Source: Tenderia sp965602225 | GTDB lineage: Bacteria > Pseudomonadota > Gammaproteobacteria > Tenderiales > Tenderiaceae | Direction: 5' to 3' | Assembly: GCA_965602225.1 (NCBI GenBank) | Contig: CBFCYE010000005.1 | Location: forward strand, 1-64,000 | Length of the DNA: 64,000 nt | Shown here: positions 33,684 through 42,595 of the stretch, in pieces | Position numbering within the stretch: position 1 is the first letter of the stretch | How the letters are laid out: each line of letters opens with the position of its first letter | Position numbers and translations under genes: made by a program | The notes under the pieces: generated by a model | Seen by the model: the letters and a program-made list of their open reading frames with translations, nothing else | What the model was told of the DNA's origin: nothing | Databases searched by the model: none

Positions 33684-34883
33684 ATGACGCTTATAAATAT
33701 TGAATCACTACAAAAACCAATTCCTAGCGACAGGTTTTCACTGTTTGAACTGGGCTTCAGGCCATTTTTCCTCGCAGCCGGAATAGTCGCGGTTGCCTTG
33801 TTGTTGGGGTGGTTGGGGCTGCTGTTGTCTGTGATTGAAGCTGATTCTTATTACGGTGCTAGCGTTTGGCATAGTCATGAAATGGTGTTTGGATTTGCTG
33901 TGGCAGTGATTGCCGGTTTTCTGCTCACCGCCGTGCGTAACTGGACCAGTGCCCAAACACTCAAGGGGCACATGTTATTAGCTCTTGTGATGTTGTGGTT
34001 TACAGGGCGGCTGTTACCGCTGTTTTCAACTGTATTGCCGGCGTGGCTGATTGCTCTTGTTGATATTGCCTTTTTGCCCTTGTTGGCGCTGTCGCTGGCC
34101 ATACCCATTATTCAAGCTAAGAAACGTCCGCAATTGATCTTTGTAGCAATGCTGCTGTTGATGTCCTTAGGCAATATCATGGTGCATGCCGAGCTACTTG
34201 GTGTAAGCGAACACAGTGCTGCACTGGGAATAAATCTGGCGATCAATATTGTCGTGTTGATGATCGTTATCATGGCCGGACGGGTATTTCCTATGTTCAC
34301 CAAAAACGGCGCCCCAGGTGCCGAGCCACGCAAATGGCCGTGGCTGGAAAAGTCCGCCGTAGTCACTATGACAGCCTTGTTAATCGTCGAGCTGCTATAT
34401 CCACAGCCATGGTTAATTACAGGCCTGGCAGCTATTGCAGCACTGGTGCATGCTGCACGGCTGTGGGGCTGGTCTTCACGCCTGGTTTGGTCTGTGCCTT
34501 TATTGTGGGTGCTGCATCTTGGTTATGCATGGTTAGTGCTGGGATTTGCATTTAAGGCGCTGGTTGTTACAGAAATGATAGCGCCTGTGCTTGCCAGCCA
34601 CGCAATTGCTGCAGCTATCGCAGTGTTGTGTTTGGGAATGATGTCACGGGTCGCGCTTGGCCATACCGGGCGGCCACTGATACCCGCAAAGGCGATGGGC
34701 TGGGCCTTTGCGTTAATCAATCTGGCCATGGCCACACGTGTGCTGGTGCCAGTGTTTCTGCCTGGCTGGAGTGCCCCGACGACGATTGTGTCGGGTGGCC
34801 TTTGGGTCGCTGCATTTGTAATGTTTGTCACTGTTTATCTACCAATCCTGATTCGGGCGCGAGCCGATGGCCAGCCGGGCTAA
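33684..34883 (+). CDS. nnrS: NnrS family membrane protein
   Basis: 399 residues with about twelve hydrophobic helices. Family signatures include FELGFRPFFLAAG near the start, WHSHEMVFGFAVAVIAGFLLTAVRNWT, and the later His-bearing segments MVHAELLG and LGHTGRPL. NnrS is a haem/copper inner-membrane protein linked to nitric oxide stress and denitrification in several proteobacteria; its precise chemistry is not settled. It stands alone, with the inverted repeat at 33603 upstream. With the globin at 4161 it is the second sign of NO handling in this window. Confidence 0.95.
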   Translation: MTLINIESLQKPIPSDRFSLFELGFRPFFLAAGIVAVALLLGWLGLLLSVIEADSYYGASVWHSHEMVFGFAVAVIAGFLLTAVRNWTSAQTLKGHMLLALVMLWFTGRLLPLFSTVLPAWLIALVDIAFLPLLALSLAIPIIQAKKRPQLIFVAMLLLMSLGNIMVHAELLGVSEHSAALGINLAINIVVLMIVIMAGRVFPMFTKNGAPGAEPRKWPWLEKSAVVTMTALLIVELLYPQPWLITGLAAIAALVHAARLWGWSSRLVWSVPLLWVLHLGYAWLVLGFAFKALVVTEMIAPVLASHAIAAAIAVLCLGMMSRVALGHTGRPLIPAKAMGWAFALINLAMATRVLVPVFLPGWSAPTTIVSGGLWVAAFVMFVTVYLPILIRARADGQPG

Positions 34884-35106
34884 AAACCACAATGTTAAAC
34901 TTTGGCTAGAGGTGTTATTAAATCTTTGTTAATACAATATTTTTTGGAATTTCAGGTCAAGATGTCAACGTCAAGGGTCGATATATTGGTTGGAACGGCG
35001 CATTGAGCACATTTGGGGGGAGTGTGTAATACGCCGACATCAGTTGGTTTCAAGGCTGCAGAGCAGGATCTCAGGGCCTTACATTAGTGTGGTTTAGATC
35101 TCCCCT

Positions 35107-36150
35107 ATGGCCTCAAAATATCATAAACAATACATGCTAATGTTTTCCCTACTTGCAGGGCTGCTGACTTCAATGCCAGCCTTTAGTGAAGGCAGTATTG
35201 AAACTGAAATAGCGCTGCCTGAAATTCTACATGATCACACATCTGATTCTCAGCATAACGAAAGCAAGCATCCTATCCTCCCTATCCCTCTTACTGTTTT
35301 AGTTGACCCGCAAAAGGTTGAGTTAGGCAGGCGTTTATTTGAGGATAAGCGGCTTTCCAATGATGGCAGCATGGCTTGCCGAAGTTGCCACTACATGGAC
35401 AAGGGAGGCGCGGATGGTAAGAAATTTTCAAAGTCTATCGATGGCGGTTTTCGTAAAAGAAATACACCCACTATTTACAATGTCGGCCTGAACGCACTAT
35501 TTGGTTGGGATGGGGTATCGATCAGCCTGGAAAATGTCACTGAGGGGATAATAAAAAGCAAAAAAGGATTAGCGACAAACGGGCTGGCTCTAATTGCCAG
35601 GATATTCGAGGATCCTGACTATGTGCGCCTGTTTAACGCAAGCTACCCTGATGGGGTTCAGCCTGAAAATGTAAATAATGCACTGGCTGAATACATGCGT
35701 TCTTTAATTACGCCGAACTCACGTTTTGACAAATATTTGCGTGGCGATGAAATAGCCATAAACAAACAGGAAAAAGAAGGATACAGATTGTTTAAGGCGT
35801 ATGGCTGCGCTTCCTGTCATCAAGGTGTTGCCGTGGGTGGGAATATGGTTGCCCCGTTTAATATTTTTAGGAATTACCTGGAAAAAGAAAAAACCATCGA
35901 TCAGATTGAGTTCGGTCGATTTAATAAAACAAAGAATGAACGGGATAAGTATGTTTTTCGTGTTCCAAGTCTAAGAAATATAGAATTAACCGCGCCGTAT
36001 TTTCATGATGGTTCGTCTAAAGATTTAGAATCTTCTGTTGAAGTTATGGGGCGTTATATGTTGGGTAGGGTTATTCCTGTTGGTCATCAAAAGAAGATTG
36101 TGAGTTTTCTAAAAACACTCACTGGTGAATATCAGGGTGAGCCGTTATGA
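35107..36150 (+). CDS. Di-haem cytochrome c peroxidase / MauG family protein
   Basis: 347 residues with a signal peptide (SLLAGLLTSMPAFSEG). The two haem motifs are CRSCH at about residue 96 and CASCH at about residue 236, the spacing of bacterial di-haem peroxidases. Conserved segments include LGRRLFEDKRLSNDGSMAC, RNTPTIYNVG and VPSLRNIELTAPYFHDG. Family members reduce H2O2 in the periplasm or do MauG-like oxidations. The stop overlaps the start of a hybrid kinase by four bases (ATGA), so the two are co-translated, which is unusual for a simple detoxifying enzyme and hints at a sensing partnership. The ATG has no good ribosome site; a Met at 35134 is an alternative start. Confidence 0.92.
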   Translation: MASKYHKQYMLMFSLLAGLLTSMPAFSEGSIETEIALPEILHDHTSDSQHNESKHPILPIPLTVLVDPQKVELGRRLFEDKRLSNDGSMACRSCHYMDKGGADGKKFSKSIDGGFRKRNTPTIYNVGLNALFGWDGVSISLENVTEGIIKSKKGLATNGLALIARIFEDPDYVRLFNASYPDGVQPENVNNALAEYMRSLITPNSRFDKYLRGDEIAINKQEKEGYRLFKAYGCASCHQGVAVGGNMVAPFNIFRNYLEKEKTIDQIEFGRFNKTKNERDKYVFRVPSLRNIELTAPYFHDGSSKDLESSVEVMGRYMLGRVIPVGHQKKIVSFLKTLTGEYQGEPL

Positions 36151-38477
36151 AGCTGAAACTGATCTTGCCTTTGCCGCTCTTTATTGGTGTGGTCATCACA
36201 CTTGTTATTTCGGTTGTGTACTTTAAATCGAGTTCTGACAAGGTTGAGGAGCCTGTTCCAGCTATTAATAGATTAAGTATATTGAAGCACGATAATGCGG
36301 CTTTAAATGAGACGCTGTTTGAAATGGTTTCTGATAAAGCCAGTAGTTATGATGAAGTAAGTGATAGTTATAAACATTTTGTGGGTGAGTTTTTAGAGTT
36401 TAAAAACAGTGATACGGGGCAGGATTACATAAAAGATAGCAGCTTTAACCAAAAGATTATTGATCTGGGTGTCGCAGTGGATAATAAGGGTGCTCTGATT
36501 GAACGTCTTAAGACAAGCCATGCGATTTTGCATAATTCATTGGATTACTATCCGCTCATCGCCAAAGAAGTTAAGGCTATTTCATATAAAAGTAGAGCGT
36601 ATGACAAATTTGTAGGCTTGATGGATACGGTTATGTATTACGCCATGAGTGGTGATGATGCTTGGTTTTATGAAGCGATGGCTTTGAACGATTCTTTAAA
36701 GGCTGAAATGAGAGATATGAAATTCCTTGATAAGGAGGATGAATCATATTTACTAAATTTCCTGGCGCACTCTGAAATAATCTTAAATGGAAAAAATGAA
36801 CAGGGAATGATTTCTGCCATAGAAACTCAGGTCCCGTTAAATGCAACAATAGATATCCTCCGAAAAGCATATATGGATAACTATTTAGATGGCATCAATA
36901 GAGCAAAAGGATATCGTGATGTCATGTTGGTCTCGTCTATATTGCTTGTGTTACTTGTTTTATACATGCTGGTAATGTTTTATCGATATGCAAAGGAGTT
37001 GGCTGCGAGTCGTGCAAAAAATATTTTTCTGGCGAATATGAGTCATGAGATTAGAACACCATTAACCGCGATTATTGGTTTTGGTGAGGCCACGCTTGAT
37101 AGTGATCAGCCAATAGAGCAGCGGCTGTCAGCCGTACGTTCGATTGTCAGAAATGGAAAACATCTTCAGGCCATTATTAATGGGATATTGGATCTTACAA
37201 AGATTGAAGCTGGAAATATTGAAGTTGAGATTTTATCTGTAGATTTGTCTGATCTTTTGAGTGATTTGGAGTCTGTTCTGAAAATGCAGGTTGCTAAAAA
37301 AGGACTTGTGTTTAAGTTAAGTTATTTGACTCCCGTGCCAGATAAGATATTTACTGATCCGGTTAGGCTAAAACAAATTTTGTTAAATGTTTGTGGCAAT
37401 GCGGTTAAATTCACCAGGCAGGGGCAGATTGAGCTTGGTGTCAGCTGTTTTCCTGATAAACATAAAATAATGTTCTCTGTGACTGATACAGGTATTGGTG
37501 TTTCTAGAGAGCAGATGAAAACTCTGTTTAAGCCATTTTCACAGGGTGACTCTTCATCAACCCGTGAGTTTGGTGGTGCTGGTTTGGGCCTGCATATATC
37601 CAGAGAGCTTGCCAAACGTCTTGGCGGTGATATTAATTTGATCACTTCAACAATGCAGGGTTCGCGGTTTGAAATTGTCATTGATACTGGGGCCTTAGAT
37701 GGTGCTGTGTTTACTAATGATCCGCCCTTACTATCTCATCTTGACGTGACAGGTATGGTGCCGGCTTCGGCCATGCCGCCGAAATTAAGGGGTTTTGTGC
37801 TGATAGCTGAAGATAGCCCTGATATTCAAAAACTAATTTCTCATCATATACACAAGACTGGAGCAGCTACAGTCATTGCTGAAAACGGAAAAAAAGCACT
37901 AGAAATGGCCATGAATATGGAGTTCGACCTGATCCTGATGGATATGCAGATGCCGGTAATGGATGGCATAGAGGCGACACAGAGATTGCGCCAATCCGGT
38001 TACACAAAACCCATTGTCGCCCTAACCGCAAATGCATTTGATGATGATAGAGAAAAGTGTCGTGAAGCGGGGTGTGATCAGTTTCTTTCTAAGCCGGTTG
38101 ACTGGGTTAAATTTTTTCAGGTGCTTAGCGATTATCTGCAGGCCGAAAATTATGAAACAGATAATCAATTAGCCTTGGTCTCAGAAATGCTTGATGGTGA
38201 TCCTGATATTGAAGCATTTATTAAAAGTCTTGTTGATGATCTACCTGTTCGATTTGAACAAATTAGTCAGCTCCACAAAAATAAAGACTGGGATAAATTG
38301 AAGCAAGATTTACACAAGCTTAAAGGCACGCTTGGTTCATTTGGTTATCCACAGGTTTCTACGCTTGCAGCCAGAATGGAACTATATTTAAAAAATCATC
38401 ATTATGATGAACTAAGTTCAGCTATGGACGAACTTTCGCTACTGATTTCACGCATCGTCATGGGGCGACCAAAATAG
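36147..38477 (+). CDS. Membrane hybrid kinase DAHL-HisKA-HATPase-REC-Hpt
   Basis: 776 residues. Helices at about 5-25 and 256-278 bracket an all-helical periplasmic region of the DAHL sensor type (NRLSILKHDNAALNETLFEM and NPLxxY-like later repeats). Then follow HisKA with His300 (NMSHEIRTPLTAIIGF), HATPase_c (DTGIGVSRE, GGAGLGLHI), REC with Asp599 (LILMDMQMPVMDG) and a C-terminal Hpt with His723 (HKLKGTLGSFG). All relay stations are present except a terminal output. DAHL domains are described as helical extracytoplasmic ligand-binding regions. Translational coupling to the di-haem peroxidase suggests its input is peroxide or the redox state of that enzyme (inference). Confidence 0.92.
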   Translation: MKLKLILPLPLFIGVVITLVISVVYFKSSSDKVEEPVPAINRLSILKHDNAALNETLFEMVSDKASSYDEVSDSYKHFVGEFLEFKNSDTGQDYIKDSSFNQKIIDLGVAVDNKGALIERLKTSHAILHNSLDYYPLIAKEVKAISYKSRAYDKFVGLMDTVMYYAMSGDDAWFYEAMALNDSLKAEMRDMKFLDKEDESYLLNFLAHSEIILNGKNEQGMISAIETQVPLNATIDILRKAYMDNYLDGINRAKGYRDVMLVSSILLVLLVLYMLVMFYRYAKELAASRAKNIFLANMSHEIRTPLTAIIGFGEATLDSDQPIEQRLSAVRSIVRNGKHLQAIINGILDLTKIEAGNIEVEILSVDLSDLLSDLESVLKMQVAKKGLVFKLSYLTPVPDKIFTDPVRLKQILLNVCGNAVKFTRQGQIELGVSCFPDKHKIMFSVTDTGIGVSREQMKTLFKPFSQGDSSSTREFGGAGLGLHISRELAKRLGGDINLITSTMQGSRFEIVIDTGALDGAVFTNDPPLLSHLDVTGMVPASAMPPKLRGFVLIAEDSPDIQKLISHHIHKTGAATVIAENGKKALEMAMNMEFDLILMDMQMPVMDGIEATQRLRQSGYTKPIVALTANAFDDDREKCREAGCDQFLSKPVDWVKFFQVLSDYLQAENYETDNQLALVSEMLDGDPDIEAFIKSLVDDLPVRFEQISQLHKNKDWDKLKQDLHKLKGTLGSFGYPQVSTLAARMELYLKNHHYDELSSAMDELSLLISRIVMGRPK

Positions 38478-38532
38478 CTGTAAACATTGGTTTTATGTTG
38501 GTCTGTTTTGTGGCGGATAAAGTTTTTTTGAG

Positions 38533-38587
38533 TCTCTATGTCTCTATGTCTCTATGTCTCTATGTCTCTATGTCTCTATGTCTCTAT
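38533..38587. repeat. Octanucleotide tandem repeat (TCTCTATG), about 6.9 copies
   Basis: Six exact copies of TCTCTATG followed by TCTCTAT, 55 bases in all, 56 bases after the hybrid kinase stop and outside any gene I can support. Such perfect short tandem repeats vary in copy number by slippage. Confidence 0.95.
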
Positions 38588-38675
38588 TTCACGGTGCACT
38601 GCCTATAAAAATTATGGCTTGAGTGGCGGGCACATTAGTTTGAACGTTGAAATTGTTAGCTGAATAATGGCGTGC

Positions 38676-38712
38676 AGGCTGGGTAAGCTCTTTCCCCCAG
38701 CCTGGCTTTTTA
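38676..38712 (+). terminator. Intrinsic terminator, rightward
   Basis: AGGCTGGG (38676-38683) pairs with CCCAGCCT (38696-38703) around a 12-base loop, followed by GGCTTTTT. The T run is on the plus strand, so it suits the peroxidase/kinase operon; it touches the 3' end of the convergent methyltransferase gene. Confidence 0.6.
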
Positions 38713-39498
38713 AGCTTTCCGGGCATAAAAATTTACGCCCTGAACATGAAGATCCTTTGAAACTTTGACTTCTGCCCTGGTGTTGCGGAAACAATTGAAA
38801 TATTCAGTGATGCGTCCGTCAATCAGTCCTTCCATTGCCGCTAACTCGGCAACCTCATTTTCTACCATTGCACCACCGATGCAGGCTGCCCAGATGTCTG
38901 GATTGCTACGCGCCTCCAGGGTGAGTTCCCGCTGCACAACCACATCGGCCATAAACAGGCGCCCGCCAGGTTTTAAAACCCGGTAGATCTCACTAAAGAC
39001 CTTGTCTTTGTTTGGTGACAGATTAACCACACCGTTTGAGATCACCACATCGACGCTTGCATCAGTAACAGGCAACTGTTCCATCAAGCCGTCACGAATA
39101 TCAACGGTCTCGGATAAGCCAGCCTGACTGGCCGCAGTGCTGGCACATTCGCGCATCGTTGGCGTCATGTCGATGCCAATAGCCTTGCCGGTTGGACCGA
39201 CTCGTCTGGCTGCCAGCAGCAGATCCATACCACCACCGCAGGCATGGTCTAACACAGTCTCGCCGGCGTGAATGGTGCCAATACGGTGGGGATTGCCCAC
39301 CCCAGCAAAACGGGCGGTACTTCTTTCCGGCAGCGTTTCTAATTCTGACAGGTCGTAACCCAGATATTCATGTGCATAATGTGGGCCGCGGTGAAAATGG
39401 AACTCACCGTCTGGCTCACGGGCAACACGGTCGTAAGTAATGCGCACTTGTTCACGCAGATAATCGGCATCGAATCCTTTTGGGCTGGTAATGGCCAT
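38710..39498 (-). CDS. Class I SAM-dependent methyltransferase (ArsM-like)
   Basis: 262 residues with the Rossmann SAM-binding fold. Motif I is VLDHACGGGMDLLLAARRVG, the acidic partner follows in AIGIDMTP, then DVVISNGVVNLSPNKDKVF and LKPGGRLFMADVV. These segments are closest to arsenite-methyltransferase-like proteins, but the Cys set that binds As(III) is not present, so the substrate is unknown. AGGAGAAT precedes the ATG. It stands alone with no ars genes beside it. Confidence 0.85.
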   Translation of the reverse strand: MAITSPKGFDADYLREQVRITYDRVAREPDGEFHFHRGPHYAHEYLGYDLSELETLPERSTARFAGVGNPHRIGTIHAGETVLDHACGGGMDLLLAARRVGPTGKAIGIDMTPTMRECASTAASQAGLSETVDIRDGLMEQLPVTDASVDVVISNGVVNLSPNKDKVFSEIYRVLKPGGRLFMADVVVQRELTLEARSNPDIWAACIGGAMVENEVAELAAMEGLIDGRITEYFNCFRNTRAEVKVSKDLHVQGVNFYARKA

Positions 39499-39728
39499 GG
39501 CTATTCTCCTAGGCGTTTAGGGACAGAATTACAGCAGGGTGAAGCGCTATCTATAAACTTATTATTGCTATCTGAATGTTCGCAGAAGGGAACATTTGTT
39601 GAGAGTAGACTAAATTTTTTGAATGGAAAGGGCGGATGAACCGCTGAATAATATCTATGATATTTTTGCTGCTTTATGCGGCAAACCATTGCTGCCGATT
39701 CGGTGGTGTGGTATTCAGCTCTGAGGAG

Positions 39729-40571
39729 CTAAAACCCCTTATCCTTTAAATCACTAACCCAACTGACATAAAGCATTGGGATTTTGTTGTGACTGACCCG
39801 GTCCATAATAGAATCTGTCATCTGCAAGTGCGAAACCTCCTCGGTAATGCCGCGAAAATCACCCCATTGGCAAGATTGTTCTGAAACCATGCCATCGTTG
39901 TGGCCTTCGTATTTTTTTAATAAGCGATAGCTAACGGCATACAGTGGGTCATCCAGTGCGCTTAGCATTTGCGCGCCATAACTTTGATACAACACCCCAG
40001 TTGCATCAATGACCTCTTGATTAAAACGCTGCATGTGCCTAGGGCTAAGTTGTTTAATTGCCATGCCGCTGTCTGGTGTTTCATCGCCCAGAAAAAGGGC
40101 GAAAAAGTCCACCAGTGCATAAACGGCGGTATCGTCTTCGGGCATATAGCGGCAGACAATATCGGCAATACAGGTGCCGTGGTGGGGGGTGCAGATCGTG
40201 GTCAGGCTGGCAACCTTATCGGCGATGCCAAGTTTGGAAATGGCATATCGGGCATCCAGGCCGCCCTTGGAGTGGGCGATAATGTTGATCTTTTCGGCTT
40301 TTGTTTCGGCCAGGATGGACTCTATCCGTGTTTTAAGCTGTATGGCGTTGTTCTCAAATGAAGACCAGGCACTAGCCTCACCAAGAAATACCTGGGCTCC
40401 AGCAAGGCGTAAATATTCAGGAATCCGGCCCCAGGATGAGATAGCCATGTCGTCGCGATAGCCAATCCCATGCACAAACATGACTGGGTATTTGGTGTGG
40501 CAGCTGTTGGCCTCAACATCTATTGTTGAAGCGCTCGAAAAATAATCAGTAAATTTTCGAAAATTAAACAT
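39729..40571 (-). CDS. Triacylglycerol lipase-like alpha/beta hydrolase
   Basis: 280 residues without a clear signal peptide. The oxyanion loop is VMFVHGIGYRDD and the nucleophile elbow is AHSKGG (AxSxG type). Then comes LTTICTPHHGTCIAD, shared with bacterial family I lipases, and a C-terminal HLQMTD that supplies the likely catalytic His. Expected to hydrolyse lipid esters. Family I lipases are often secreted with a foldase; none is encoded nearby, and the N-terminus looks cytoplasmic. Monocistronic between two minus-strand genes. Confidence 0.82.
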   Translation of the reverse strand: MFNFRKFTDYFSSASTIDVEANSCHTKYPVMFVHGIGYRDDMAISSWGRIPEYLRLAGAQVFLGEASAWSSFENNAIQLKTRIESILAETKAEKINIIAHSKGGLDARYAISKLGIADKVASLTTICTPHHGTCIADIVCRYMPEDDTAVYALVDFFALFLGDETPDSGMAIKQLSPRHMQRFNQEVIDATGVLYQSYGAQMLSALDDPLYAVSYRLLKKYEGHNDGMVSEQSCQWGDFRGITEEVSHLQMTDSIMDRVSHNKIPMLYVSWVSDLKDKGF

Positions 40572-40683
40572 AGCGTTTAAGGTGGTGGGCTTTATGTTTT
40601 AAAATTTGCGCTAATAGCACTAGTGGCTCCGTTTGTTTTATCCATGCCCCAATTCAGAAGTAGGCTGGCTCTGTCATACCAGG

Positions 40684-40998
40684 TTATCTAAGTAATTCAC
40701 CCGGACTGTAAAGCAGACCTCGCTCAGATAAGCCTGGGCGGGGTCTATCTTGTTGGTAGCAATTATCTGTTATGTAGCCTTGTGGTACGGGATTTCCAGC
40801 ATAGCCCCAAAGTCCATTATTGACGTTCAACCAATAGTCGCCATTTTCAATTGGCCCGCAATGAATCTGCTCCAAATGCTGGATTTGTTCAGGTCCGAGT
40901 CGCTGGCCATTCATAATCACAATCCGCTCAGCATAGACATTGCTGGTGCTGAAAACCAGAACAAGCCCTGCCAGGATAGGTACGTTAGCCATTTCCAT
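40684..40998 (-). CDS. Small secreted protein of unknown function
   Basis: About 104 residues from the ATG at 40998, chosen because TAGGAGATC lies eight bases upstream; an upstream Met would add eight residues. The signal peptide is MEMANVPILAGLVLVFSTSN, ending VYA-ER. The mature part has two Cys (IHCGPIENGDYW and TDNCYQQ) that may form a disulfide, and a GDYWLNVNNGLWGYAGNP segment that recurs in small envelope proteins. Function unknown. Confidence 0.65.
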   Translation of the reverse strand: MEMANVPILAGLVLVFSTSNVYAERIVIMNGQRLGPEQIQHLEQIHCGPIENGDYWLNVNNGLWGYAGNPVPQGYITDNCYQQDRPRPGLSERGLLYSPGELLR

Positions 40999-41225
40999 CG
41001 CATGATCTCCTATGAAGTGCATGTGATGATTGCGTAATCCATTACGCGAGGTACAACCATCTAATTCAACTATAGGAAACTCAACAGGGCTTTTCTATTT
41101 TGCATTTCTAATAACTAAAGGCTGACCTTGTTCTGGTCATTGGCTGGCGCATTGAAAATTGTTTGAAGATCCTCCGCCAGCAGCCGATAACAAGACAATG
41201 GCAGCAACCAATGCAGGTGTATAAC

Positions 41226-42443
41226 ATGCTGAAACGCATGGTCTTTCTGTTTTACCCATTTCTTCTACCGGTGTTGGCCGTCTACACCTTACCCTCCTTG
41301 CAGCGACTGTCTGCCGATTACCAGCCCTTAATCGAATTGTTTCCTTATCTTGCCATCGGGGCAGGGGCCTTGCTGGCCTGGCGCTTTAATCGCAGTCGGG
41401 TGTTCTTTTCCTTATTGTTGATGCTCGGTCTTTATCTGGTGATAAGCCTGCGCCCAGAGGTTACAGACACAACCGGGCGTTGGCTCGTTCTGGCCGTCAG
41501 TCTGTTGTTACCTCTGAATCTATTGCTGCTTAGCTTCTTTAGAGAGCGCGGCATCTTTACCAGCCACGGCAGCATTCGTTTTGCCTTTCTCGCCACGCAG
41601 GTCTTGCTGGTGTGGTGGATGATCAAACAGACAAACCTTGGTTGGCTAAATTGGCTTGAAACGTCCTGGCTAGGTTCTTCCTGGTTGGTTGAGCAACAGC
41701 AAGGCATACCCCAGACCGCCTGGTTTGTCTGCGTGCTGGTGGTGGCCTGGCAGGTGGTACGCCTGTTGAGACGGCCATGCCTGGTCGAAAGCAGCGTATT
41801 GGCGACCCTGACAGTGGCCATGCTGGCCATTACCCAGAATGTCGATGCTGGCAGCAGCGCTGTGTTGTTTGGTCTGGCTGCAGTGTTGCTAGTGATTACT
41901 CTGGTGCAGGAATCCTACGGCATGGCCTACATGGATGAGCTAACCGGCTTGCCGGGCAGGCGGGCGATGATGGCGACACTAATGAGTTTGGGCAATAAAT
42001 ACAGTATCGCCATGCTCGATATCGATCACTTCAAAAAATTCAATGACACCCATGGCCACGATGTTGGTGACCAGGTTTTGCGCATGGTCGCGGGCAAGAT
42101 CGGCCAGGTATCAGGCGGCGGCAAACCAGCCCGTTATGGCGGTGAAGAGTTTTCCGTCATCTTCCCCGGCAAGAGTGTCACTGATGTCGTGGCCCATCTG
42201 GAGGTGGTGCGTCAGCACATAGAAGAGAGCCCATTTACCATTCGCGGCCAAGACCGGCCCAAAAAGGCTCCGAAAAAAGGTGCGAAAACACGTAAACCGG
42301 CAGAAAAACAGGTCTCGGTCACCGTTAGTATTGGCGTCGCTGAGCGCAGTGATAAATGCACCAGCCCAGATACCGTCATGAAGGCCGCTGACAAGGCCCT
42401 CTATCGCGCCAAGGGCAAGGGCCGTAATCAAGTCTGTAAGTAA
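41226..42443 (+). CDS. Membrane diguanylate cyclase (GGEEF)
   Basis: About 405 residues from the ATG at 41226 (AGGTG seven bases before); an ATG at 41211 or a TTG at 41163 would extend it slightly. The N-terminal 240 residues hold about seven hydrophobic helices with no recognised periplasmic domain. The GGDEF domain follows DELTGLPGRRAMM, with the active motif GGEEF in RYGGEEFSVIF. A 15-residue Lys-rich insert (RPKKAPKKGAKTRKPAEK) interrupts the domain after the conserved catalytic strand. The inhibitory RxxD site is absent (the residues before are GGGKPARY), so c-di-GMP synthesis may not be feedback-inhibited. Adjacent to a GGDEF-EAL gene. Confidence 0.9.
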   Translation: MLKRMVFLFYPFLLPVLAVYTLPSLQRLSADYQPLIELFPYLAIGAGALLAWRFNRSRVFFSLLLMLGLYLVISLRPEVTDTTGRWLVLAVSLLLPLNLLLLSFFRERGIFTSHGSIRFAFLATQVLLVWWMIKQTNLGWLNWLETSWLGSSWLVEQQQGIPQTAWFVCVLVVAWQVVRLLRRPCLVESSVLATLTVAMLAITQNVDAGSSAVLFGLAAVLLVITLVQESYGMAYMDELTGLPGRRAMMATLMSLGNKYSIAMLDIDHFKKFNDTHGHDVGDQVLRMVAGKIGQVSGGGKPARYGGEEFSVIFPGKSVTDVVAHLEVVRQHIEESPFTIRGQDRPKKAPKKGAKTRKPAEKQVSVTVSIGVAERSDKCTSPDTVMKAADKALYRAKGKGRNQVCK

Positions 42444-42595
42444 GTCTAGTCAGGGCGTGGTCTGCCCTAAGCTTATTAATTCACCCACCCCTAACGACCC
42501 CTTTTTACTCGCATAAATAATCATTCTGTTATATGTTAATTAACCATTCTACTGGGTAATTCCGCCTGTAATCGGTTTGTTGAGTAGGGAGTTGT

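Noticed and set aside
38533..38587. CRISPR array
   Set aside because: The repeats are 8 bases with no spacers, so this is a microsatellite.
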